Source: Cyanophora paradoxa (Eukaryota > Glaucocystophyceae > Cyanophorales > Cyanophoraceae). From it: 28,152 bases of DNA. Positions 1 to 9,300 of this stretch are shown here, piece by piece; position 1 is the stretch's first letter, and the number at the start of each line of letters is the position of its first letter. The DNA is taken from assembly GCA_004431415.1 (NCBI GenBank), contig QPMI01000598.1, forward strand, positions 1 to 28,152, written 5' to 3'. The notes under the pieces were generated by a model. The model saw nothing but the letters and a program-made list of their open reading frames with translations. It was not told the DNA's origin and ran no database searches. A program made the position numbers and the translations under genes.

Positions 1-674
1 GCCGCCTTATTTAATCCCATCTCCCTCCTAACTGGAAGCCCTGCTCCTTCTCCCGCCCCCGCCCATGCCCCTTCTGCTGCCAACCAAGACTCCAATCTCT
101 CCACCTTCTCCAGTGACGGGCCTGTCTCTTTCGGGCCCCTGCCACGAGCTCCGCCCGCTGGCCTGCGCGAGTACTTCGGCGTACCTTCGCGCGACGCCCT
201 CCTCTACGAACGTGCTGTGGCTGCACTTCGCCGAAATGTCTACCAGGCATGTCATGCTCCCCCTCCGGAGCTCCTGCAACCAACTCACTTCGCATCAGGA
301 GGGTCACCTCTACCTCTTTGCAGGCCACGTGGCGTTTGGCAGCTTCAGCGGTTCGTATAGGGAATCATTCCCGCATGAGGTCATCGAGGCTGTCGAGAAG
401 GTGGCGTCCACCGACTCTATCACCTCGTGCTGCATACCTTTGTGCTGACTGGAACTTCTCAGGTGGCTCCATCCATGGATGTTGCTCGCTCGCGGATCCG
501 GATACGTCACAGGTAATGCTGCACATGGAATGGGTGTTTTTGCATGGCTGAGCTTTATGCAGTGGTGGGAAAGAGCTTGTTCTGGTCTCAGAGAACAAGC
601 GAGATGTCGTCTTTGAAGCCATACTAGCTGCCGCCCTGCCCAAGAACAACAAGATCCGGACAGGGAGACTCTAG
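1..674 (+). CDS. 3' part of an unrecognised protein-coding gene (5' end outside window)
   Basis: I do not recognise this protein. Exon-like segments can be followed to a stop at 672-674. An upstream segment (about 80-246) contains LREYFGVPSRDALLYERAV. A second exon (324-512) contains FPHEVIEAVEKVASTDSIT and, after a one-base frame break near 426 (TCGTG where TCGGTG restores the frame), VLHTFVLTGTSQVAPSMDVA. A final exon (563-674) contains ELVLVSENKRDVVFEAILAA and ends in NNKIRTGRL. The intron 513-562 has a GT donor (gtaatg) and an AG acceptor and joins in phase. The intron before 324 would start with GC (gcatgt after CAG at 246) and end in tttgcag. Coding character rests on consistent splice phase and amino-acid composition, not on a family match. 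Confidence 0.5.
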
Positions 675-1113
675 GGCATAATGCCCCACCCACCCCACCC
701 CGCCGAAACCAAGGCCGAGATTGATCGAAATCGAAAATCTGATTGCTCTGCCATGTATAGTATCTGGTCAAGGTACGGCCCTTAAGCTTAAGCTTGTCTG
801 ATCGCGAAGCCTTTTGAAGCCTTGAAGGCTTGGCCGAAGGCTCGGCCTATCCTATAATTATACAATTCAACGTTACAAGTAGTAAGGCAAGCTTAAGTAT
901 GTATCACCTGAGCCGGCGCCCGCGGCCGGCGCCTCTTTTTCAGGTGGCGTTCGAAAACTTTTTTGTTCCCACCCCGTTTCAGGATATCGATTTGAGAGAG
1001 AACTAATGAGGTACTACGGTGTGCATAGTGCAGCTCGTACTACGGTAAGGACCCTCCCTCACATTCGATCAGCGCCCCCCCCACCCCCCCCCCAGCGTCA
1101 CATTCCCGTACCC
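675..1113. other. intergenic stretch with short inverted repeats
   Basis: No convincing exon seen. It holds an AagCTTaagCTT-like palindromic tract near 783-795, an inverted pair around 809-833 (aagcctt / aaggctt) and a GC-rich palindromic block near 911-932 built of ggcgcc. An AT-richer patch (850-900) lies between them. A poly-C stretch at about 1075-1093 sits just before the next gene's proposed start. An upstream in-frame ATG at 1006 could extend that gene into this region. Confidence 0.35.
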
Positions 1114-2113
1114 ATGGCGTTCGCCTGCGCCGCGCCCCCGCGTCCCTCACGGACGCCCCGAGCGCTGTTTGCACCTGCAGAGGCCTCGTACACAAACGCT
1201 GCGAAGCAGAACAGGAAGCAGCACGAATCTCGCCAGTGGGTAGCAGGCAAGCCCCTCCGCACAACATGGCAGCACCAAGCGGAGAAACGTAGCTTTGATT
1301 CCAGCCGTAGATGTAGCAAGCGCTCGAGCGTCCCGTTCGCGTCCGCGGACTCCAACGCGCGGCGCGAGATCGAGGGCAAGGACCAGGAGCCGGGCTCTGA
1401 GGCGATGCCGTTCGCCTGGGTTCCTGAGGAGTCGGTGCGTTCCTCTTGCGCGGCTACGTGCCTCGCGCCTCACTGATGTGAGCTACCGCGTCGTACTCGC
1501 TGAGATTCTTTCGGGCTGTGCGGCGTACTTCTCTAGCTAAGCTCCTATCTAGACCTCTAAGACACTTTCAAGTCTCCTACGCACTCGATCGCGTTCCCGC
1601 GTGTGCCTTGCCTGTCGCGGCATGTTTCTGCCACACCGTTCCTTTTCCTTTTTTGCAGCCTCAAGATCTCTTAGTATGGGGAATGGCTCTCGCACTAGAA
1701 CCCACGATACAGTTCTTTTCTGATGATTCTTGGGTTCGCAGATGAAGCCTTTCGCCGATCCCCTCTACGTCAAATTTGAGGACTGGCCGACTATGATGGA
1801 GTTGAAACGGGACGAGCGCGCCCCTGTGCTTCCCGACGTGCACACAGAATCAGTTGAGGAGTTCCTGCGTCGGATAGGCCGGCTAAAGGACAAAGTCGCC
1901 CCATGGGAGGACGACGAGTTCGATGAGGAAGTGCGCCGGATCTTACGAGTGACCCTCTATTAAACATCTCTCACGCCCACTCCGCAGGACGAGGACGAGG
2001 ACATCTTGGAAGGGGATGAGTTCTCTGAGATTCTGGACTATATTGGCGATGTGGAGGACGACGAGGACGACCTGCAGTCCCTGATCGACATCGACCGTGA
2101 CACGCCCCTGTAG
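1114..2113 (+). CDS. unrecognised protein with acidic C-terminus, five-part gene model
   Basis: Not recognised. Proposed exons: 1114-1434, a 15-nt microexon 1659-1673, 1742-1948 and 1988-2113, all joined in phase 0 with GT donors (gtgcgt, gtatgg, gtgacc) and cag acceptors. The N-terminus (MAFACAAPPRPSRTPRALFA) is Ala/Pro/Arg-rich and could be an organelle-targeting or signal segment; an in-frame ATG at 1006 would lengthen it. The third exon reads MKPFADPLYVKFEDWPTMME and is rich in charged residues. The last exon is strongly acidic (DEDEDILEGDEFSEILDYIG) and ends at TAG 2111-2113. The last intron would be only 39 nt. The gene converges with the SET-domain gene, stops about 160 bp apart. The microexon is the weakest point: without it the second exon runs into a stop. 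Confidence 0.45.
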
Positions 2114-2274
2114 ATACGATTGCTGCCCGGATAGTTCGAAGAAGATAGTTCGGATTGTTGCTTCGCCGCGTGAGCAGCAAGGCGCGAACGCGCCGGGGGT
2201 GCGCAGACAAAGGCGATCCCCTCCGGGTCGCCCATGAGTGTTCCCATTTCAACTGTATTTACGAACCCAATCTA

Positions 2275-3248
2275 TCACACACTGCACCTGAATCTGCTGC
2301 ACAATCTACAGCATCCAAAACTGCTCGAAAGACCTCTACAGGTTGCAATCTTGGCCGTGGGAGGGAAGGAAGAGAAAGGAAGAGCGAAAGTCGGGGCATC
2401 CGGCATTACTGACTCGACTCCAGGTCTGGAAGTGGGAGAGGTCGTGAGCCCGACCTTGGTAAGCAGCTCGGCCTGCTCTTTGGAGCAGTTCTTGAAGCCG
2501 CCACACGCTTGAAGCAGTGTGTCGCCTTGCACTCGCAGTCGAACGGGCACTCCATCGTGTACTCTGAGGAGAGGGAAACGATCAGCGAACCGAGAGGGAC
2601 ACGCGCGACCGTCGAGCGGGATAGGGCACGTAAGCCACGAGGGATTCAGCAGCGCGCAACTGCATGTCATAGACATGATACGCACCGGTAGTGAGATAGT
2701 TGAAGGTCAGCTCGCCGCCGGCCTTGATTGGCCGCCGGGCGTAGAAGTGAGGTCTTGAAGTCGAACGCGGTGCTCGGGTCACAGCTGACGGACTGCATCT
2801 CAATACAAGGCGTCTGAATGACCTGAAAACGGGCGCTGACCTGTGTTCATGAACGCGCAGTCCGTCCCGGTGGGTCCAATACCGGCCGTTCGAAATGGTA
2901 ATCGCGTACTTGCTGCGAGTGCGAACAGTGTGTAAATAAAGCGACAGAAAGGGCGACGAGCGCCAGCGCAGACCTGTTGATGGGCACGATGGGAAGGCCC
3001 GATAGCTGGCGGCAGCGTCAATTCGCCGCCGCGGCGTCGGCGGACGCTGGCACGTACGGAAAATATGGTCTCGCCCTCTCCGATATCCGTGGTGGCTCGA
3101 CTATGCTGCGCGACGGCGTCGAATGACGTTGACGCCTAACAGGCGAAGCACGTACCTGCCGAGGTTCCCGCCGAGGAAGTGACCTTCACCTGTGCGAGTA
3201 TCCAGGCGCATTGCGAGCGGGCTCCTCGAGATTGCCCAGCGAGCCCAT
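2275..3248 (-). CDS. SET-domain protein (lysine methyltransferase-like)
   Basis: SET-domain landmarks occur in order on the minus strand. An N-terminal SET strand RATTDIGEGETIFSV lies near 3090-3045 and KYAITISNGRYWTHRD near 2930-2880. The cofactor-binding Asn-His-Ser-Cys-Asp-Pro motif is split by an intron near 2841/2790 and needs one extra C near 2845. It is followed by STAFDF, then IKAGGELTFNYLTT (2730-2690), and after another intron a Cys-rich FDCECKATHCFKRV (about 2555-2505), equivalent to the post-SET CxCxxxxC. Further one-base breaks lie near 2750 and 2502. SET proteins transfer methyl groups from S-adenosylmethionine to lysine; the substrate here is unknown. The start at 3248 (MGSLGNLEEP) is a guess, and the C-terminal ~50 residues read to the stop at 2275 may be past a missed intron. 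Divergent from V-ATPase subunit D. Confidence 0.75.
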
Positions 3249-3573
3249 CTTGCTACGCGGTACGTACTCTATCGCCCAATCGAAAACCGATTGTACCCTC
3301 CCCGACTGGACAGTGCACGGGGCGGGCCGGGCGGGCCCGCGCCGGCGCCACGAAACTGGCCGGCGCCGAATTTCGAGGCGCGAAAGACCAGATCGATCAG
3401 AATGCACGTGCTTTAAAATTTGCCGCTGCATCTGCAGCGCTAGCTCTAGCGCTATGCTAGCTTCATCCTTCTCTCCCCCTCCTTCAAATTCCGAAGTTCC
3501 CCCCCCCCCGGCAAGCCGAAAAAAAGGAATCGGCAGCAGCAGTACTAGTGCAGCTCGTAGACGCGTTGCAGCC
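3249..3573. promoter_or_regulatory. shared divergent upstream region between SET and V-ATPase D genes
   Basis: About 325 bp separate the two divergent start codons. It contains a GC-rich block (about 3318-3370) with overlapping palindromes built of ggcccgc / gcgggcc and ggcgcc, a symmetrical tract near 3436-3456 (gcagcgctagctctagcgct-type dyad), and a run of about ten C at 3500-3509. No TATA box was identified. A bidirectional promoter is inferred from geometry only. Confidence 0.35.
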
Positions 3574-4547
3574 ATGAGCACGGCGCGCTACAATGTGTTC
3601 CCGACGCGTATGACACTCGGAGTGATGAAGCAGAAGTACGTGGGCGCCGTCAAGGGTCACAACCTGCTCAAGAAGAAGTCCGATGCCCTCACGATGCGCT
3701 TCCGCGCGCTCATCGGCAAGATCATCGAGACGAAGGAGCAGATGGCGTGCAGATGAAGCAATCGTTCTTCTCGCAAGTCGAGGCGAAGTATGCAGCTGGC
3801 GACGACATCAAGTACTCATCATACAGAACGTCGATAAGGCGACGCTCAAGCTAAAGATGCGGGTATGAGCTGCGCGCGCGCTCCGCCGCGGCGCATCCTG
3901 AGCAGCCTCCACGACCTTTCCAGCCGACAACGTTGCTGGCGTGCAGCTGCCTATCTTCGAGCAGTTCGCGGAGGGTTCCGATGGCACTGAGCTTACCGGC
4001 TTGTCGAAAGGCGGCCAGCAGGTTCAGAACTGCAAGCAACTCTTCGTGAAGGCGATGGAGCTGCTCGTTCAGCTTGCGTCCCTGCAGACCGCTTTCATCA
4101 CCTTGACGAGGTGCAGCTGAGAAACCATCTTTCCGTGCGGCTGCGCTCACCCGCCTTGCAGGCCATCAAGATTACGAACCGCCGCGTGAACGCTCTGAGA
4201 ACGTCGTGAAGCCGAAGCTTTCGAACACCATCTCGTATATCATCAGTGAGCTCGATGAGCTGGAGCGTGAGGAGTTCTTCAGGTGCGCTCTTGGTTCTCG
4301 TGGAGTCCCTGCACTGGATGTCTGATCGCTGGCGCAGGCTGAAGAAGGTGCAAGGCAAGAAAAAGCGAGACGTAGAAGAAGAGCAGGCGGCACAGGCGCT
4401 GAAAGACGCGAGCTCCAAGCGATCAGGCTCTCAGGCTTCCAGCATTCTGGAAGAGCACTCTTCGAAAGAGGGTTCGTTGCTCCTGGAGGCTTCCTACACG
4501 CCCTTTCATGCTGATGGCTTTTTTCGGACGCAGATATCATCTTCTAA
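3574..4547 (+). CDS. VMA8: V-type H+-ATPase subunit D
   Basis: Central-stalk subunit D of the V1 sector, coupling ATP hydrolysis to rotor movement on vacuolar/endosomal membranes. Recognised from NVFPTRMTLGVMKQKYVGA and GHNLLKKKSDALTMRFRAL in exon 1, DNVAGVQLPIFE and ELTGLSKGGQQV in exon 2, AIKITNRRVNAL and YIISELDELEREEF in exon 3, and a charged KKxQxKKK tail. Five exons: 3574-3862, 3924-4110, 4162-4282, 4338-4471, 4534-4547; introns are 51-62 nt with GT-AG ends. The last exon is only 14 nt and supplies the typical acidic-hydrophobic end (DIIF, stop 4545-4547). The start ATG has context gcagccATGa. The frame breaks by one base at about 3745, 3815, 3862, 4105 and 4196; each is restored by adding one base, four of them in G runs. 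Identity is very secure. Confidence 0.95.
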
Positions 4548-4651
4548 GCAACCTTATCGCTCTCTTATCGCCATCCTCCAATGCCCTCTTCCCGTTTCCT
4601 TTCCTCTCTTCCTCATCGTCGTTCCTCAGACTGTGTCCCGAACCAAATCTG

Positions 4652-4683
4652 CTCTTTCTAAGCTACGGGCGCGCGGACCACTC
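4652..4683 (+). repeat. solo left end of the dispersed repeat family
   Basis: These 32 bp are identical to the first part of the dispersed repeat at 23601-23632 and (allowing one extra G) at 11853-11885. They lie about 105 bp downstream of the V-ATPase D stop codon. The similarity ends abruptly after the CCACTC, so this is a truncated copy or a solo terminus. Confidence 0.75.
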
Positions 4684-4926
4684 TGGTATTTTCGGGTACC
4701 AGTGGAATAGCGTAGGGGCCTGCGCATGCACAAAACGCTAGCCTAGTAGGTGTTTAATTTGGCACTGGTATTTCCACCATGGGATTGGGGCGGGGAAACA
4801 CAGCTTCTAGAAGCTCTAGCACGCCGTGACGAGCTCCTCAAAATCTCTCCCCCCCTCTTGTTGCATTAGGGCCGCCTAGTAGCTTTGATCGCATTTGACA
4901 CATACGAAAACGCAGGTCCGGCTACA

Positions 4927-4945
4927 AGTGTGGAATGTACACTGC
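4927..4945 (+). repeat. left arm of a 19-bp perfect inverted repeat
   Basis: AGTGTGGAATGTACACTGC here is exactly the reverse complement of 6301-6319. The two arms enclose 1.36 kb of repeat-rich non-coding DNA. The right arm ends one base before the VPS50 stop codon on the other strand. No target-site duplication is visible next to the arms. Confidence 0.6.
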
Positions 4946-5713
4946 GGCCGCCGCGCCGCGGGCCCAGCCCACCAGCAAGCTGGCCAGCCGGCCCTGCGTG
5001 GCCCTCTAAGGAGAGTAATGCGCCTCCCGCGGACACTCTAGCTGGCTAGAGCTACACGTGCCCGCACGGCGTGGTGCTGCATCGCGTCTTGCGGCGGCGG
5101 GGTCGTCTCGGGGCGGTGGCGGGAGCCCCTACAGGCCCTGGGGGGGAGTCAGCCTGCGGTGGGCGCGAAAAGGGTCAGATCGAAATCGAAAGGAATGCAG
5201 ATCCAAATCAAAGCAAACGGGGCGCACTCGATCGACGAGCCTCCCGCCAGAGGAGCGCCTGCGCGGGCGATCACCTGGGGCGGCAAGCCTAGTAGCTTTG
5301 ATCGTGATTGGAGTTGGGCCGGCCGCCGGGCGAGGTCGGACTTTGTTTTGAGTTCGTCTGTGGCCAAAGAGGTTTGACTTCGATTCCAATATCAGAGTCT
5401 GGCCCTTCGAATTCGAATTCGCGCCCCGGTGCAGCCTGCAGCCTGGCAGGCAGACTCCATGTACATGTCGGATCCCCAAGCCCGTAAAAAAAAGGCTCCC
5501 ACCAACACCCAAGACATGTTCATGACCGCGGCTGGTACCATGGGCCACCGCCTCGAGACACTGTGACATGTGGACGTTGCATAAATTGTCCACCAATATA
5601 AATTAGTTCAGCGTCTGCAGGTGATCATACGATCCGGCACTCGCCGCCAGTGCCCGGGGTGAGGCACATTACCCCCTCATAGGGAAATGCAGGCACGCGT
5701 TGCAGAGGGTAAT

Positions 5714-5742
5714 GCGGCGGGCTGGGAGCTGAGAGCTAAGAG
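5714..5742 (-). repeat. 29-bp motif shared with 23969-23997 (inverted copy)
   Basis: This is a perfect reverse-complement match of 29 bp to 23969-23997 (CTCTTAGCTCTCAGCTCCCA... on the minus strand). In both places the motif lies beyond the core of the dispersed repeat, in the same order and relative orientation, so it probably marks the far end of a longer element of about 400-590 bp. Confidence 0.65.
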
Positions 5743-5810
5743 CCGATATCGTTTTAGTGCGTGTCAAATGCGTACTGGTTGGAAACTACAGAAGTCAGAA
5801 TTAGATCTAG

Positions 5811-5978
5811 AGTTGCGGTTACGATCGGAATCAGAGCTGCGATTACGATCGGAATCAGAGCTGCGATTACGATCGGAATCAGAGCTGTGATTACGATCGG
5901 AATCAGAGCTGCGATTACGATCGGAATCAGAGCTGCGATTACGATCGGAATCAGAGCTGCGATTACGATCGGAATCAG
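5811..5978. repeat. 24-bp tandem array, seven units
   Basis: Seven head-to-tail units of 24 bp with the core ATTACGATCGGAATCAGAG. The first unit has two changes (agttgcgg for agctgcga) and the fourth has one (ctgtga). Because the period is a multiple of three, long ORFs are open on both strands, reading Ser-Asp-Ser-Asp-Arg-Asn-Arg-Ser on the minus strand; this is a by-product, not evidence of a gene. The unit echoes gatcgtaatcg motifs at 6055-6080 and 23881-24044, so the array appears to be internal to the dispersed element. Confidence 0.9.
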
Positions 5979-5980
5979 AG

Positions 5981-6013
5981 CCTAGCCACGGCCTAGCCAC
6001 GGCCTAGCCACGG
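5981..6013. repeat. 11-bp tandem array, three units
   Basis: Three exact copies of CCTAGCCACGG directly follow the 24-bp array. Confidence 0.9.
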
Positions 6014-6086
6014 CGTTATTTTCCGTCTAGGCGGGCTCGCCCTCCAGCGCCGCCCGATCGCAATCGTAATCGTACTAATCGCACAG

Positions 6087-6297
6087 ACCTCTCGCAGGAG
6101 CATCTTCATCCGCTACGGCACCGCGTGACGCGAAGCGCCTGCTCACTGGAGTCAGCTCGTAGCTAGGCTCGGCTCCGATTCCTTTTTTCCATCAGGGCAC
6201 CAGTCCCTGCGGATTACGCTCTATCCCTAACAGCACGGTACAGTTAAAGCGTTGACGGTCTAGGAGTGTCCCGCGCGCCCGTAGCTTAGAAAGAGCA
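6087..6297 (-). repeat. dispersed repeat, copy 1 (inverted)
   Basis: This is the reverse complement of the element at 23598-23817, with a few small differences: one substitution near 6213 and single-base losses near 6238 and 6268 relative to 11851-12022. The part 6087-6128 extends past the point where copy 2 stops (12022) and matches copy 3 to 23817. It lies just downstream of the VPS50 stop codon. Confidence 0.85.
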
Positions 6298-6300
6298 AAT

Positions 6301-6319
6301 GCAGTGTACATTCCACACT
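6301..6319 (-). repeat. right arm of the 19-bp perfect inverted repeat
   Basis: Exact reverse complement of 4927-4945. It sits between dispersed repeat copy 1 and the VPS50 stop codon. Confidence 0.6.
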
Positions 6320-9300
6320 CTATCCTAGAAAGAGCATACCTGTACCCTGGCGACTAGTATCACAGGACATTGCCTTCATCTCAGAGATTTTCTCCAAGAT
6401 TTCGTCACGCTTCCAGCTCTTGAGGTTTGTGCATGTTCCATTGTGAACAAGTGCGCCTATTTGATCCATGCTGTACTCCTGCTCCAATTTCAGCAAAGTC
6501 GAGGAGAGATACAGGGGAAATTTGGCGAACCATGTGCTGGCTGACCCAGTCCACAAACTCGCTTTCAGGTATAGAGAAGCCAACTATATAGTTTTGGACG
6601 TAATCCACTGCAGGAATTGGCCTGAAAACATGGTGAGGGTTGCGGAAACGAAAACACTGAAGGACATGCTCACCTGACAGTGCATCTTGATTCCAGTGCT
6701 GCAACGAGAACCAGCAGATCCTGCTTCATCTGGTCGTAGCCATCCTTGGGCACTGCGTACAGTCATTCAGCACGGCTGCAGAATGAGGTTGCAGGATGAC
6801 GCAGGATGACCCACCTTGGACACCGAGAGTATGAGTCCACAATTGTCTGCATGCCATGTGTAATCGATGCCTCCCAAAGCCCGTCCTAGCCTGAAGAGGC
6901 ACGCCAGCTTGAAGAGGCCGCCATTGGAGTCTAATCCAGACCTAGTCTGAAGAGGCATGCCGTTCGAGTCCAGTGATGATACCTTATCCATATACTGTGC
7001 CAGCTCTTTCACAAGCACATCTGAAAGAAGGCAGTCAAAGCTGCAGCTCGAATGTGCGAATGTGTGCCAACGAGTCTGCACTTGCAGGCAACAAAGCATT
7101 GCAGCTTGCGGCGCAAAAAAGGATACTGACGTAGGGTTGAATGGAGGCCGGTCTTCTTTGTCAGGTAGGCTATCCACCGAATATCGAGAATAGTTGCTTC
7201 ACGCTATCGAGCTGTTGCGGAAGGCGAGGTCAAGAGCCGTGAGCCTGCGGTGCACAAGGCGAAAAACGAACAGGTAGAAATTGGTGCAGATGTTCAGGTA
7301 CATATGTTGCGGAGCTCTGGAACAAGGTCAACAGATCTTGCAAAGAACTGCTTTGCAGTCTCTGTCTCGTCTTTGGGCAAGAGCTTTTGTATCCTCGGCT
7401 TGAGGAGATTGAGCACATTGCAAACGAACATCAGCGATTCGGTGGACACAGTCCTGAGAACAATGCCGAACATTGATGCCTCGGAATTCAATCGTTCCTG
7501 TCGGAAATGTTTTCAATCTCTTATACAGGATATCTGAAACAAAGTCGGGACACTCTCCCACCTGGACAGCAAAATTGACTGCAATTCCACCAGCAGCGCC
7601 AACCTCAATGCCCGGTGCAAGGGCTGAGGACGAGCCAGGCTTGTTGATGAACTGGTCGCGCAGATGCACAAGGAGATTCCGCAGGCGAGGTGTAATTGCT
7701 GTGATATGGTGAGATTGCGCAGAAGGTCGATTCGCACATGAAATGGATGAACTCGCACCAGAGAATACAAACCAGTCCTGCATATCATTTGTGTGGGTTG
7801 GGCTGAGCGCAAAAAGGCTGAAAACAGTGTAAATAAAGAGATCCACAAGATAGGTCATGCCCTGAGCTCGAATTAGATAAAACGATTTCTTGCAGAAATT
7901 CAATGCACTGACATGAAAAGCATCCAGCGCAATTGGAGACAGGATCTCCATCATGCTGACATATCGTCCAACTGTCCTTATCACCCTGAGGGACGTAGGG
8001 ACAACAACAGGCCCTGCCAATGTGTCGAATCCATCTACAATTACGTGAGCATGAAGTGATTGAGGGTACAGAGGAATTTGGTTGCAAAGGTCGTACCGGG
8101 AGTTCTGCCAACAGGCGTCACGCCATCCTCCTGCTTCTCGCACAACTCCTCGTCTTGGGGAACATCAACAAGCTCCTCCTGCGAATTCATGAATGCACGC
8201 TCTGCTCAAATAATTGCAGAGAGTGCACCTCATCTATGTCGTCACCAGCCTCATCTCCACCAACACTGGCACGTTCCCTTTGCGCCTTGGCACTTCTAAA
8301 CGGGTTGGCGCCAGTCTGCAGAAATGTTCGACCAGATTCCGAAACGATGGCCTTTGCCAAAGCTCGGGATGAAGATGCCCGCAGTTCCTAGATTGCAAAT
8401 TTAGTCTGGCAAAGCTGGCAGCAAGGATTCGTTGACCTTAATTTGGGAAACGTTGAATCCAATCGGCACAGGTGACCGCTGCCATGTCTCGTTCATAACC
8501 ATGGTCCGAATAGCCTGAGATGGATCAGTCTACAAACGATTGCCCGAGGGGAGAAAAAAGTGCCTCGATTGTCTCGTGGTGGTAGTGCTCGAAGTAACTC
8601 TTGCTCTGCTCTTTGATGCACCTTCTTAATACATTGGAGTCGCTCCACTGAACTCTTCACCAGCCCTGATAAACTGCGGAAAAAAGTTACGGGCAGGGAA
8701 GACAGAAGTGCGGGGTGCTCACGTTGTTTGTTGTGTCCATAAGAGTGAGAAACTGCTCCACTTTAAGGTGTGTAAACTGAACTGTGGACAAAAACTGAGC
8801 GATTCTCCTCTGCATTGCTTCCCACATGGTTGCCGACACCTGCTGACGAGTTTCGAATCCGTAGAGCTGATAGTAAAGCGAACTACCGACCTGTCGAGTG
8901 CGACTTCGATGTCTGGAAGCTGGGCTCCTCGAGATGCTGTCGGCGCCCCAGCTGGTCGTTTTGTGGCTCCACTTTCCCTACAGTTGCACATGAGATCGAG
9001 AGATCATTTCTACTGCAAAGAGATGTCGCACAGGGACTTGGCTCGGAGCCATGAAAGCATTGCATGGTGAGAGTGCATCAAGTCCACGAAGGCAGTGAAC
9101 ATTGTCCTCAGGCATTCCTGCACTCGGTCCTCCTCAAGGCGCGTCAAGAGATCCTTATATTTGGTCCTGCGTAAGGGAGAGGTCTCGGCCATAAATCAAA
9201 TGGCGAGGCAAGAAGCAGACTCACTTTGTCTCGGAGCCTTCTGGGGGATGGCCTTGGTGGTGGAAGATGATGCAGACCAGCAAAGGATGAGCGAGAAGCA

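Larger units (their letters stand above)
4548..6319. other. repeat-rich intergenic region
   Basis: No gene is convincing in these 1.8 kb. The ORFs seen here, including one of 155 codons on the minus strand over 5129-5596, have no family features and are interrupted by repeats. The region contains a solo repeat end (4652-4683), one arm of a 19-bp inverted repeat (4927-4945), a GC-rich tract (4940-5130), two copies of a CTAGTAGCTTTGATCG-like motif (near 4875 and 5289), the 29-bp motif shared with 23969-23997 (5714-5742), a 24-bp tandem array (5811-5978), an 11-bp array (5981-6013) and dispersed repeat copy 1 (6087-6297). Confidence 0.6.

Noticed and set aside
3574-4547. V-ATPase subunit D pseudogene
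   Set aside because: All family motifs, splice sites and the correct C-terminus are intact; the only defects are one-base losses, mostly in G runs, better explained as sequence error.
5811-5978. CRISPR-like array
   Set aside because: The 24-bp units are directly adjacent without unique spacers, and the context is a eukaryotic nuclear genome.
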